Assembly: GCA_034666965.1 (NCBI GenBank)
Contig: JAXDKT010000183.1
Location: 1 to 5,788, forward strand
From: Chersky-267 sp034666965
GTDB lineage: Bacteria; Chloroflexota; Limnocylindria; Limnocylindrales; CSP1-4
DNA length: 5,788 nucleotides
Reading direction: 5' to 3'
Part shown: piece after piece, positions 1 to 5,677 of the stretch
Layout: the number at the start of each line of letters is the position of its first letter
Numbering within the stretch: the stretch's first letter is position 1
Program-made: the position numbers and the translations under genes
The notes under the pieces: generated by a model
The model's input: only the letters and a program-made list of their open reading frames with translations
Databases searched by the model: none
What the model was told of the DNA's origin: nothing

Positions 1-86
1 AGGGTGTCGATCCGCCCGTCGCGGATCATCCCCTCGAGCTCCTCGCGACGGGGATGCTTGGCATGGCCGTGGCTGTCGCTGCTCAT
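1..86 (-). CDS. N-terminal fragment of a probable glutamine synthetase-family protein (partial)
   Basis: Only the first 28 codons are present; the gene continues beyond base 1. The protein begins MSSDSHGHAKHPRREE, followed by a short helix-like stretch and then GRIDTL. An ELxxMIxDGxIDTL pattern is what I expect at the N-terminus of GlnA-like or gamma-glutamylpolyamine synthetase (PuuA-like) proteins, just before their VVAFxDMQGRLxGKR segment. That diagnostic segment and the catalytic domain lie outside the window, so this is recognition from a short stretch. The start at 86 is supported by a GAGGA Shine-Dalgarno with 7 bases between it and the ATG. The gene follows an amino acid permease on the same strand, and glutamine synthetase-like genes are often found beside such permeases in amine or GABA utilisation loci. 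The His-rich start (three His in the first 11 residues) is probably a disordered tail. Another short-headed enzyme cannot be excluded. Confidence 0.55.
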   Translation of the reverse strand, partial: MSSDSHGHAKHPRREELEGMIRDGRIDT

Positions 87-93
87 CGTCGTT

Positions 94-98
94 TCCTC
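94..98 (-). promoter_or_regulatory. Shine-Dalgarno for the gene starting at 86
   Basis: On the minus strand GAGGA lies 7 bases upstream of the ATG at 86-84, a good ribosome-binding arrangement. It shares one base with the 12-bp palindrome at 98-109, so any structure or protein bound there would lie against the ribosome binding site. Confidence 0.6.
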
Positions 99-109
99 GT
101 TCCGGAACG
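98..109. repeat. Perfect 12-bp palindrome CGTTCCGGAACG
   Basis: CGTTCCGGAACG equals its own reverse complement. It lies in the non-coding gap between the permease and the downstream glutamine synthetase-like gene, touching that gene's Shine-Dalgarno. It could be a dimeric-regulator operator or chance. It would fold poorly as RNA because it has no loop. A GAACGG direct repeat (105-110 and 118-123) overlaps its right half. Confidence 0.45.
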
Positions 110-122
110 GTGACGTCGAACG

Positions 123-155
123 GGAGGGCCGACCGGCAAGACCGGCCGACCCTCC
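123..155. terminator. Hairpin between the permease and the downstream gene, possible terminator or attenuator
   Basis: Bases 123-136 pair with 142-155 around the 5-base loop CAAGA. Twelve of 14 positions are Watson-Crick pairs, with two single mismatches (129 against 149 and 132 against 146). It lies 55 bases past the permease stop in the minus direction. No T-tract follows on either strand, so it does not fit a canonical intrinsic terminator. It may be a U-poor terminator, an mRNA 3'-end stabiliser or an attenuator limiting read-through into the gene at 86. Confidence 0.4.
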
Positions 156-173
156 GATGCTACGAGGTCCGGA

Positions 174-198
174 CGTCGTCGCGTGTGAGGCGCCGACG
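174..198. repeat. Inverted repeat just downstream of the permease stop
   Basis: Bases 174-182 (CGTCGTCGC) pair with 190-198 (GCGCCGACG) except for one internal mismatch, leaving a 7-base loop. It begins 12 bases past the permease stop codon (TAG, read on the minus strand at 213-211) and precedes the larger hairpin at 123-155. There is no T-run, so RNA 3'-end protection or weak termination are both possible. Short GC-rich stems arise easily by chance in this DNA. Confidence 0.3.
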
Positions 199-210
199 CA
201 TCGACTCCGT

Positions 211-1908
211 CTAGGCGGTGGTGGTCCCCTCGAGCTGCCCGGCCGCCTGCTCGAACTCGCGCTCGAGCTCGGTCAGGTGCGCCTCGGCGCCCTGGACCCG
301 TGGACCCTGGAATCGGGCGCGCGCCCAGCCGAAGTAGTAGACGAGCAGGAGGATCAGGGTGCCCACCATGAACGGCCAGGAGATATTGCCCGAGGTCGGG
401 AAGCTGAACAGCACCATCAGGACGAGGATCCAGAAGATGGCCAGCCAGGCAACCGGTTTCGACCAGCGTCCGAGGCTCCAGACCTGATGCTGTCGCCATT
501 CCTGCGTCGTCGCCCCGAGGTAGATGACGACGCCGTAAGCGGCGTACAGGAAGCTCGTGCTGATCGCGGTGACGATCACGATGGCCGTGCCACCGCCCAC
601 GACCCCCGCGGCCACGGTGAACAGCCAGGCCACCACCACGATCGCGGTGAGGGCGTTGGCCGGCGTCCGGTACCGGCGGGACACCTTCTTGAGCCAGCCC
701 GACAGGGGGATCCCGTCGTCACGGCTGAATGCGAACAGCATCCGCCCGGCAGCCGCGACCGAGGCCAGGCCGCAGAACGACATCGCGATCGCGATGCCGG
801 CGGCCAGCAGGTCGCCCAGGCCAACGCCCAGGATGACGATGCTGTCGAGGTTGTACTGGAGGATCGCGATCACGGCCACGCCGCCGCCGAAGTAGTACTG
901 GCTGGCGGTTCCCTGGATCGGGGTCTCGAGGGCCTTCGGGAAGAGCTGGTCCAGCGCCGGCAGGTGGGTGGTCAGCGCGAACAGGAAGATGAAGCCGACG
1001 ACCGCCGAGACCGCGACCGACAGGAACACTCCCCAGGCGCTGGACATTCGCGCCCCGACCGTCTCCTCGGCGACGTGGGCGGATGCGTCATAGCCCGTAT
1101 AGGTCCAGTTCGCCAGCAGGAGCGAGAAGAGGAACGCGAGCGCCGTCGGATAGGTGATCGCCGCGCCGTACTTCAGGCTGATCGGTCCGATGTCGTTGTT
1201 CCAGCTGCCGGCCACATCCAGGGGCTGGATCTTGAACAGGGTGAGGCCGCTCATGTCGGGCTTGCCGATCGCGAAGATCAGGATGGCCACCGCGGCCACG
1301 ATGACGATGTGCCACCAGACGCTGACCTGGTTGAGGAACGCCACGAGGTTGATCCCGGCGACATTCAGGATCAGCTGGACGATCATGAGGACGCCCATCG
1401 TCAGCAGCTGGCCGGTCAGCCACGACTGGCCGAGCACCAGGCTGGTGTTCTGGTAGTCGATCCCGGCGTTGGCCAACAGGGGCGTGACGATCGTCGCATT
1501 CAGGAATGCCGCTGCGGCAAAGTTGATCCCGGCGACGATCGCGAACTGGCCGATCAGGTTGAGCCAGGCGGTCCACCAGCCCCATTCCTTGTTCTTCATC
1601 TTGCTGGCCCAGTAGTACAGGCCGCCGGCGGTCGGATAGGCCGAAGCGATCTCGGCCATCGACGCGGCAATGAACAGGACGAACACGGTCACCAGCGGCC
1701 AGCCAATGAGGACGGCGGCCGTGCCCGCCCAGGCCAGGCCGTAGTCGTACAGGATGACCGCGCCGGTCAGGATCGAGATGATCGAGAAGCTGATCGCGAA
1801 GTTCGAAAAGCCACCCATCGTGCGGTAGAGCTCCTGGGCGTATCCCAGCCCGTGGAGATCCTTGACGTCCTGGGCGATCTGGTCGTCTCGATTCCGTGCC
1901 TGAGTCAT
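211..1908 (-). CDS. APC-superfamily amino acid permease, GabP/choline-transporter-like
   Basis: This 565-residue integral membrane protein should import an amino acid or related amine by proton-coupled transport or exchange. Family marks: GFSNFAISFSIISILTG (residues 33-49, TM1 with its broken helix), YPTAGGLYYW (91-100), TGYDASAHVAEETVGA (271-286, TM6 region) and GRMLFAFSRDDGIP (388-401). The hydrophobic pattern fits about 12 helices. The layout is closest to the amino acid/choline transporter family, which includes GABA and bidirectional amino acid permeases. Length is normal for that family. The last 35 residues form a charged tail with a heptad-like helix (AEAHLTELEREFEQAAGQLE). The ATG at 1908 is chosen because GGGAGG lies 5 bases upstream and the conserved N-terminus begins soon after; the frame stays open upstream to 2160, but that stretch has no permease character. 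A glutamine synthetase-like gene follows on the same strand. Substrate cannot be read from sequence; GABA, glutamate or a polyamine are guesses from context. Confidence 0.93.
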   Translation of the reverse strand: MTQARNRDDQIAQDVKDLHGLGYAQELYRTMGGFSNFAISFSIISILTGAVILYDYGLAWAGTAAVLIGWPLVTVFVLFIAASMAEIASAYPTAGGLYYWASKMKNKEWGWWTAWLNLIGQFAIVAGINFAAAAFLNATIVTPLLANAGIDYQNTSLVLGQSWLTGQLLTMGVLMIVQLILNVAGINLVAFLNQVSVWWHIVIVAAVAILIFAIGKPDMSGLTLFKIQPLDVAGSWNNDIGPISLKYGAAITYPTALAFLFSLLLANWTYTGYDASAHVAEETVGARMSSAWGVFLSVAVSAVVGFIFLFALTTHLPALDQLFPKALETPIQGTASQYYFGGGVAVIAILQYNLDSIVILGVGLGDLLAAGIAIAMSFCGLASVAAAGRMLFAFSRDDGIPLSGWLKKVSRRYRTPANALTAIVVVAWLFTVAAGVVGGGTAIVIVTAISTSFLYAAYGVVIYLGATTQEWRQHQVWSLGRWSKPVAWLAIFWILVLMVLFSFPTSGNISWPFMVGTLILLLVYYFGWARARFQGPRVQGAEAHLTELEREFEQAAGQLEGTTTA

Positions 1909-1913
1909 CGGAG

Positions 1914-1919
1914 CCTCCC
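1914..1919 (-). promoter_or_regulatory. Shine-Dalgarno for the permease
   Basis: GGGAGG on the minus strand, with 5 bases between it and the ATG at 1908-1906. This strong site fixes the permease start against upstream in-frame alternatives and contrasts with the four genes here that lack such a site. Confidence 0.75.
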
Positions 1920-2006
1920 TGCACCGTAGACGCCCCCGGCCCACCCCTGCGCTGGTCGCTGCCAGCAGGCGGGTCCCCTCCCTCAAGGGTCCCGGTTGGA
2001 ATGGGA

Positions 2007-2018
2007 TCGCGATCGCGA
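2007..2018. repeat. 12-bp palindrome TCGCGATCGCGA in the divergent spacer
   Basis: A perfect self-complementary 12-mer in the non-coding region between the divergent permease and antiporter genes. The same 12-mer occurs at 783-794 inside the permease, where alternating Ile-Ala codons (ATC GCG) create it. In the spacer there is no codon explanation, so an operator is conceivable, but runs of CGATCG type are common in this DNA. Confidence 0.3.
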
Positions 2019-2050
2019 GCGGCGGCGCGTACCGGTCCAACGTGCCGGGC

Positions 2051-2079
2051 ACGATACCGCACGCGCCGACGGTGCGAAA
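2051..2079 (-). promoter_or_regulatory. Candidate permease promoter (weak)
   Basis: Read on the minus strand, TTTCGC (2079-2074), a 17-base spacer and TATCGT (2056-2051) resemble a sigma-70-type -35/-10 pair. It would give a leader of roughly 135 nt before the permease start. The -35 match is poor. The other minus-strand TANNNT hexamer nearby (TACGGT at 1928-1923) would start transcription inside the Shine-Dalgarno, so it is less likely. The remainder of the 229-bp spacer (1909-2137) holds a small inverted repeat (GCTGG 1951-1955 with CCAGC 1962-1966) and two GGGTCCC copies (1971 and 1987). Confidence 0.25.
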
Positions 2080-2125
2080 GGGGGTGGTCCGGTGGACTCG
2101 ACCGCGGATCCCCGGATCGGTGCCG

Positions 2126-2131
2126 TACGAT
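2126..2131 (+). promoter_or_regulatory. -10 element TACGAT for a leaderless antiporter mRNA
   Basis: TACGAT fits TANNNT and ends 6 bases before the GTG at 2138. Transcription starting 6-7 bases past the hexamer would begin at or next to the start codon. No Shine-Dalgarno is visible upstream of 2138, and no convincing -35 element is seen. Confidence 0.55.
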
Positions 2132-2137
2132 CGGGAC

Positions 2138-3298
2138 GTGGACCAAACCACCCTGCCCATCCTCGAAGTCGGCGCCGTTCTCCTGGCCGCCGCCGTGGCC
2201 GGCTGGCTGGCCCGCCGGATCGGCGTGCCGGCGGTCGTCGGCTACCTCCTGGTCGGGTTGCTGCTCTCGCCGTTCACGCCGGGCTACGCCGCCGATCACG
2301 ACCAGCTCATCCTGTTCGCCGACCTGGGCGTCGTCCTGCTCCTGTTCGAAGTCGGCATCGAGGTGGACCTCGGCCGGCTGCGCAAGGAGCAGGCCACCCT
2401 CCTCTGGGCGGCGCCGCTCCAGACGGTGGCCACGTTTGCCCTCGCGACCGGGGCCTTTCTGCTCGCCGGTCTCGAGCTGTCGGCCGCCGCGCTCATCGGG
2501 CTGGCCGTCGCGCTGTCGTCGAGCGTGGTGATCGTCAACATCACGCGGAGCCGGAGACGAACGACCGATCAGACCACCGACCACATCCTCGTCGGCTGGG
2601 GGATCCTCCAGGACGTCACCGGGGTGTCGATCGCGATCGTCGTCCTCGGGCTGATGGGCTCCGGACGGCCGCCGCTCGAATCGTTGATCGGGCTGCTCGC
2701 CTTCGGCGCCCTGGCGCTGGCGGCGGACCGTCTCCTGCCAATGGCCCTCGTCCGCCTCCGCTCGGAGCACGACCTGTTCCTGCTCGTCTCGGTCGCGGCG
2801 GGCCTTGCTCTGGCCGGCGCCGGTGCGGTCCTGGCCGGGATCCCGATCGCGCTGGCCGCATTCATCGCCGGGCTGGCCATCAGCGACAGCCCGGATGCCG
2901 CCGAGGCTCGCCGCCGTCTCCTCCCGTTCCGCGACGTCTTCGCGGTGTTCTTCTTCGTGGCGATCGGGACGCTGATCGATCCCGGCGCGGTTGGGCGCGG
3001 CTGGCCCTGGCTGGCGCTCACGCTCGTCCTGGTGGTGGCCGCCAAGTCGGCCCTGGCCTACGGCCTGGTGCGGTTCACGAGCCTCGAGGGCAGCCCGCTC
3101 CACATCGCTCTCGGGCTTGGCCAGATCGGCGAGTTCAGCTTCGTCCTGGCCTCGTACGCGCTGGCCCGCGGGGCGATCGGTACGGATGTCTTCGCGGCGG
3201 TCCTGGCCGCCGTGGCGACGTCGATCGCGGCGTCGACGATCCTCGTCCGGCTGGTGCCGCGCCCGACTCCCCCGCGCGAACCGGCGGCCGATCAGTAG
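2138..3298 (+). CDS. Kef-type cation:proton antiporter, membrane domain only (CPA2 family)
   Basis: This 386-residue membrane protein should exchange K+ or Na+ for protons across the inner membrane. Features of the Na+/H+ exchanger domain: VVGYLLVGLLLSP (33-45), LLFEVGIEVDLGRLR (68-82), ALSSSVVIVNI (125-135), WGILQDVTGV (154-163) with the Gln158-Asp159 pair where transport carboxylates sit, FFFVAIGTLIDP (271-282) and GLGQIGEFSFVLA (326-338). A Gln-Asp rather than Asp-Asp pair is seen in KefC-like members. It ends soon after the last helix, so the cytosolic RCK/TrkA-N nucleotide-binding domain of full-length Kef proteins is missing; regulation by glutathione or NAD(H) through that domain is not expected. 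I choose GTG at 2138 because TACGAT ends 6 bases upstream. An in-frame GTG at 2042 would add 32 residues rich in Pro and Arg that do not resemble the family. The 3' end overlaps the convergent gene by 7 bp. Confidence 0.88.
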   Translation: MDQTTLPILEVGAVLLAAAVAGWLARRIGVPAVVGYLLVGLLLSPFTPGYAADHDQLILFADLGVVLLLFEVGIEVDLGRLRKEQATLLWAAPLQTVATFALATGAFLLAGLELSAAALIGLAVALSSSVVIVNITRSRRRTTDQTTDHILVGWGILQDVTGVSIAIVVLGLMGSGRPPLESLIGLLAFGALALAADRLLPMALVRLRSEHDLFLLVSVAAGLALAGAGAVLAGIPIALAAFIAGLAISDSPDAAEARRRLLPFRDVFAVFFFVAIGTLIDPGAVGRGWPWLALTLVLVVAAKSALAYGLVRFTSLEGSPLHIALGLGQIGEFSFVLASYALARGAIGTDVFAAVLAAVATSIAASTILVRLVPRPTPPREPAADQ

Positions 3299-4074
3299 AT
3301 CAGCGTCGTTCCGGTCGGGAAGGTGAAGTCGAAGATGCCCGGCGGCAGGGGCGCATCCGGTGCCAGATCGACCACGACGGCGTTGCGGGTCTCGGTCTCG
3401 CCGACCGTCTCGATCAGCTGGACGATCACGCCGGTCTCGCGATCGAACACGACCCGCAGGTGATGGTCCGGTCGGTCGGTGGTCACCTCGGTCGTGCGGG
3501 GGTGATCGCATTCGAGGACGATCGCCTCACGCCGGTCGATCTCGGTCGTGCTGGACACCCAGCAGCGCCCGGTCGCGAGCACGTTCTGGCAGAAGCCGGC
3601 TGGGTGGACGAACGTGTCCGGCAGCGTCTCCATCGGCAGCGCTGTGAGCGGCACGTAGACCTTCGAGGTCTGAGGCAGGTCCGGGTCATCGAGTCCGACC
3701 ACGCCCCGGCGGACGGGCCGCCGGGTGCCGAGGCGATGGATGGCGGAGTAGGTCCAGACCGTCTCCCCGTCGGAGGCCCAGGTCTCATAGGCCGCGGCGG
3801 TGCCCCGCTCCGGCTCCGCGGTCGCCACCCGAGCGTGGCCCGGGTGGCGAATGGCCACGTCCGAGACCGCCAGGTGGTCGCCGCTCGCCGTTCGGGTGCG
3901 GTCCTCGATCCGCATCCGGAGCGTCGCGAAGCGCAGCTCCGCGTCGCGCGCGAAGGTGAACAGCTCGTCGACGCTCGGCAGCCCGAGGGGCAGGCTGACC
4001 AACCGGGGGCGTACGGGATCGTCGGTGGGGACCGGCAGGCTCGCGGAGGGGTCCGAGGAGTGAATCGAGGACAT
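3292..4074 (-). CDS. LolA/RseB-fold-like protein of unknown function, no signal peptide
   Basis: A 260-residue protein I cannot name. Its layout resembles the half-barrel fold of LolA, RseB and related lipoprotein-carrier domains: an opening helix (SVDELFTFARDAELRFATLR, 34-53), strands through ASGDHLAVSDVAIRHPGHAR (63-82), SDGETVWTYSAIHRL (101-115), then REAIVLECDHP (182-192), HHLRVVFDRETGVIVQLIET (204-223) and a closing LPPGIFDFTFPTGT (243-256). The 'DGETVWTY' and 'FDFTFPTG' stretches are the best hints. Three cysteines occur (162, 171, 189). Members of this superfamily usually act outside the cytoplasm, yet residues 1-33 are polar and Pro-rich with no hydrophobic segment, and no in-frame upstream start adds one. 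TACAAT ends 7 bases before the ATG at 4074, supporting this start; no Shine-Dalgarno is present. It is divergent from fumC and convergent with the antiporter, so its neighbours give no functional clue. Confidence 0.8.
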   Translation of the reverse strand: MSSIHSSDPSASLPVPTDDPVRPRLVSLPLGLPSVDELFTFARDAELRFATLRMRIEDRTRTASGDHLAVSDVAIRHPGHARVATAEPERGTAAAYETWASDGETVWTYSAIHRLGTRRPVRRGVVGLDDPDLPQTSKVYVPLTALPMETLPDTFVHPAGFCQNVLATGRCWVSSTTEIDRREAIVLECDHPRTTEVTTDRPDHHLRVVFDRETGVIVQLIETVGETETRNAVVVDLAPDAPLPPGIFDFTFPTGTTLIY

Positions 4075-4081
4075 CGGCCGG

Positions 4082-4087
4082 ATTGTA
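4082..4087 (-). promoter_or_regulatory. -10 element TACAAT for the leaderless LolA-like gene
   Basis: On the minus strand TACAAT, one base from the TATAAT consensus, ends 7 bases before the ATG at 4074-4072. There is no room for a leader with a Shine-Dalgarno. No clear -35 is visible at the usual distance. Confidence 0.62.
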
Positions 4088-4134
4088 CCGGTGCCGCGGT
4101 CGGCGGGGACCTCCGCGCGCCCATCTGTTGTTCC

Positions 4135-4155
4135 GGGCGTCGCCGAGCGGCGCCC
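4135..4155. repeat. 9-bp hairpin in the fumC upstream region
   Basis: GGGCGTCGC (4135-4143) pairs with GCGGCGCCC (4147-4155) around the loop CGA, with one T-G wobble (4140 with 4150). It lies in the 113-bp spacer between divergent genes, and its right arm reaches the expected -35 zone of the fumC promoter, so an operator is possible. Only a short T stretch (4157-4159) follows, and no gene ends upstream on this strand, so a terminator is unlikely. Confidence 0.4.
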
Positions 4156-4175
4156 GTTTGCGCCGCGGGGCGACG

Positions 4176-4181
4176 TACACT
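4176..4181 (+). promoter_or_regulatory. -10 element TACACT for leaderless fumC
   Basis: TACACT ends 6 bases before the ATG at 4188, the same spacing as at the antiporter start. No Shine-Dalgarno lies between. A -35 hexamer is not evident. Confidence 0.58.
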
Positions 4182-4187
4182 CGGTCC

Positions 4188-5633
4188 ATGACCGGCAGCA
4201 CGTCGACCGGAGCGGCGACCCCGGAGGCCACGGGGTTCCGGATCGAGAAGGACGCCCTCGGCGAGGTGCTGGTACCCGCCGAGCACTATTGGGGCGCCCA
4301 GACCCAGCGCTCGATCGAGAACTTCCGGATCGGAGTGGACCGGTTCACCTGGGGCCGCCCGGTCATCCGCGCCCTGGGCATCCTCAAGCTGGCTGCCGCG
4401 CGGGCCAACGTCGAGCTGGGCCAGCTACCGGCCGACAAAGGCGCCCTCATCGAGCGGGCTGCCAGGGAGGTCGTCGACGGCCGGCTCGATGCCGAGTTCC
4501 CCTTGGTGGTCTTCCAGACCGGCTCCGGCACTCAGACCAACATGAACGCCAACGAGGTCATCGCCGGCCGCGCCAACGAGCTGGCCGGTGCCGGGCGCGG
4601 CGGCAAGTCGCCGATCCATCCCAACGACGACGTCAACCGGTCGCACTCCTCCAATGACGGCTTCCCCACGGTGATGCACGTCGCCGCGCTCGAGGAGATC
4701 GAGGGCGCCGTGATCCCGGCGCTGGAGCGGCTGCGCGACACCCTCCGGGCCAAGTCCGCCGCCTACGCCGACGTGATCATGCTCGGGCGGACCCATCTCC
4801 AGGACGCCACGCCGGTCACCCTCGGCCAGGTCATCGGGGGCTGGGCAGCCCAGCTCGACGGCGCCCTCGCCGGGATCCGCTCGTCCCTGCCGGCGCTGTA
4901 CGAGCTGGCCCTCGGGGGGACGGCCGTCGGGACCGGCCTCAACGCCGACCCGCGCTTCGGCGACCTTGCCGCGCAGCACATCGCCCAGGAGACCGGGCGG
5001 CCGTTCCGCGGCGCTCCGGACAAGTTCGCGGCGCTGTCGGCCCATGATCCGATGGTCGCCGCCTCGGCCGCGCTGCGGACGCTGGCCGTCGCCGCGATGA
5101 AGATCGCCAACGACGTCCGCTGGTACGCCTCGGGGCCGCGGGCAGGGATCGGTGAGCTGCTCATCCCCGAGAACGAACCGGGCTCGTCGATCATGCCCGG
5201 CAAGATCAACCCCACCCAGAGCGAGGCGCTCACCCAGGTCGTCGTCCAGGTCTTCGGCTGCGACGCGGCCGTCGCCTTCGCCGGCTCGCAGGGCAACTTC
5301 CAGCTCAACGTCTACAAGCCGGTCATGCTCGACAACCTCCTGACCGCGGCCACGCTGCTGGCCGAGGCGATCCGCTCGTTCAATGACAACTGCGCGGTCG
5401 GGATCGAGCCGAACCTGCCCCGGATCCGCGAACACCTCGAGGATTCGCTGATGCTGGTGACTGCCCTCAACCCGCACATCGGCTACGAACGGTCGGCCGA
5501 GATCGCGCTCCACGCCCACCGCACCGGGATCTCGCTGCGCGAGGCCGCTCGCGAGCTCGGGCACCTGACCGACGAGGAGTTCGATGCCTGGGTCGATCCC
5601 GCGGCCATGACCCGCCCGCTCGCGGAGCCCTGA
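4188..5633 (+). CDS. fumC: Class II fumarate hydratase (fumarase C)
   Basis: This 481-residue cytoplasmic enzyme interconverts fumarate and L-malate in the TCA cycle and should work as an iron-independent homotetramer. All conserved regions of the fumarase/aspartase superfamily are present: TGSGTQTNMNANEV (111-124), HPNDDVNRSHSSND (144-157, with the second-site His-Pro-Asn-Asp), GRTHLQDATPVTLGQ (200-214, His203 matching the catalytic-base His of E. coli FumC) and the signature GSSIMPGKINPTQSEAL (332-348) with the Ser pair on the mobile loop. NPTQSEAL after the signature, instead of the NPVIPE seen in aspartase, favours fumarase. Length is slightly above the usual 460-470 because of about 15 extra polar residues at the start. 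One small departure is His153 where most homologues have Gln (NRSQSSND). The ATG at 4188 is favoured because TACACT ends 6 bases upstream; the frame is open from 4083, but those residues are not family-like. A flavin reductase-like gene follows after 44 bp with its own promoter-like element. Confidence 0.97.
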   Translation: MTGSTSTGAATPEATGFRIEKDALGEVLVPAEHYWGAQTQRSIENFRIGVDRFTWGRPVIRALGILKLAAARANVELGQLPADKGALIERAAREVVDGRLDAEFPLVVFQTGSGTQTNMNANEVIAGRANELAGAGRGGKSPIHPNDDVNRSHSSNDGFPTVMHVAALEEIEGAVIPALERLRDTLRAKSAAYADVIMLGRTHLQDATPVTLGQVIGGWAAQLDGALAGIRSSLPALYELALGGTAVGTGLNADPRFGDLAAQHIAQETGRPFRGAPDKFAALSAHDPMVAASAALRTLAVAAMKIANDVRWYASGPRAGIGELLIPENEPGSSIMPGKINPTQSEALTQVVVQVFGCDAAVAFAGSQGNFQLNVYKPVMLDNLLTAATLLAEAIRSFNDNCAVGIEPNLPRIREHLEDSLMLVTALNPHIGYERSAEIALHAHRTGISLREAARELGHLTDEEFDAWVDPAAMTRPLAEP

Positions 5634-5641
5634 GCCTGCGC

Positions 5642-5658
5642 CGGCCGCCTGGTGGCCG
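5642..5658. repeat. Short hairpin after fumC
   Basis: Bases 5642-5648 (CGGCCGC) can pair with 5652-5658 (GTGGCCG) with one G-T wobble and a 3-base loop. It lies 8 bases past the fumC stop. No T-run follows, so it is at best a weak terminator; it may mark the fumC mRNA 3' end ahead of the promoter-like TAGACT at 5665. Confidence 0.3.
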
Positions 5659-5664
5659 AGCCCC

Positions 5665-5670
5665 TAGACT
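5665..5670 (+). promoter_or_regulatory. -10 element TAGACT for the flavin reductase-like gene
   Basis: TAGACT fits TANNNT and ends 7 bases before the ATG at 5678, repeating the spacing seen at three other starts here. It suggests that this gene is transcribed on its own as a leaderless mRNA and not only by read-through from fumC. Confidence 0.52.
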
Positions 5671-5677
5671 CGGCGGC

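Noticed and set aside
783..794. TCGCGATCGCGA palindrome inside the permease as a regulatory site
   Set aside because: Alternating ATC and GCG codons for an Ile-Ala run in a membrane helix explain it fully.
4..1929. Long plus-strand open frame (641 codons) opposite the permease
   Set aside because: Its translation is full of Arg, Asp, Gly and Gln with no domain-like hydrophobic pattern. It is the antisense shadow of the well-supported permease, as expected in high-GC DNA.
2042..2137. 32-residue N-terminal extension of the antiporter from GTG 2042
   Set aside because: The residues are Pro/Arg-rich and unlike Kef N-termini, and the -10 box at 2126-2131 would lie inside the coding sequence. GTG 2138 is better supported.
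1088..3511. 807-codon minus-strand open frame across the permease start and the antiporter
   Set aside because: It crosses two recognised genes and a promoter region, is extremely Arg/Asp-rich and low in complexity, and has no recognisable motif. It is a composition artefact.
4083..4187. 35-residue N-terminal extension of fumC
   Set aside because: The stretch is Arg-rich, not family-like, and contains both the hairpin at 4135-4155 and the -10 element at 4176-4181.
1996..4191. 731-codon plus-strand open frame overlapping the antiporter and the LolA-like gene
   Set aside because: It is out of frame with the antiporter and antisense to the LolA-like gene, with Arg/Pro-rich content and no motifs.
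4425..5564. 379-codon minus-strand open frame opposite fumC
   Set aside because: It lies entirely antisense to a textbook fumarase and shows no independent start signals or domain pattern.
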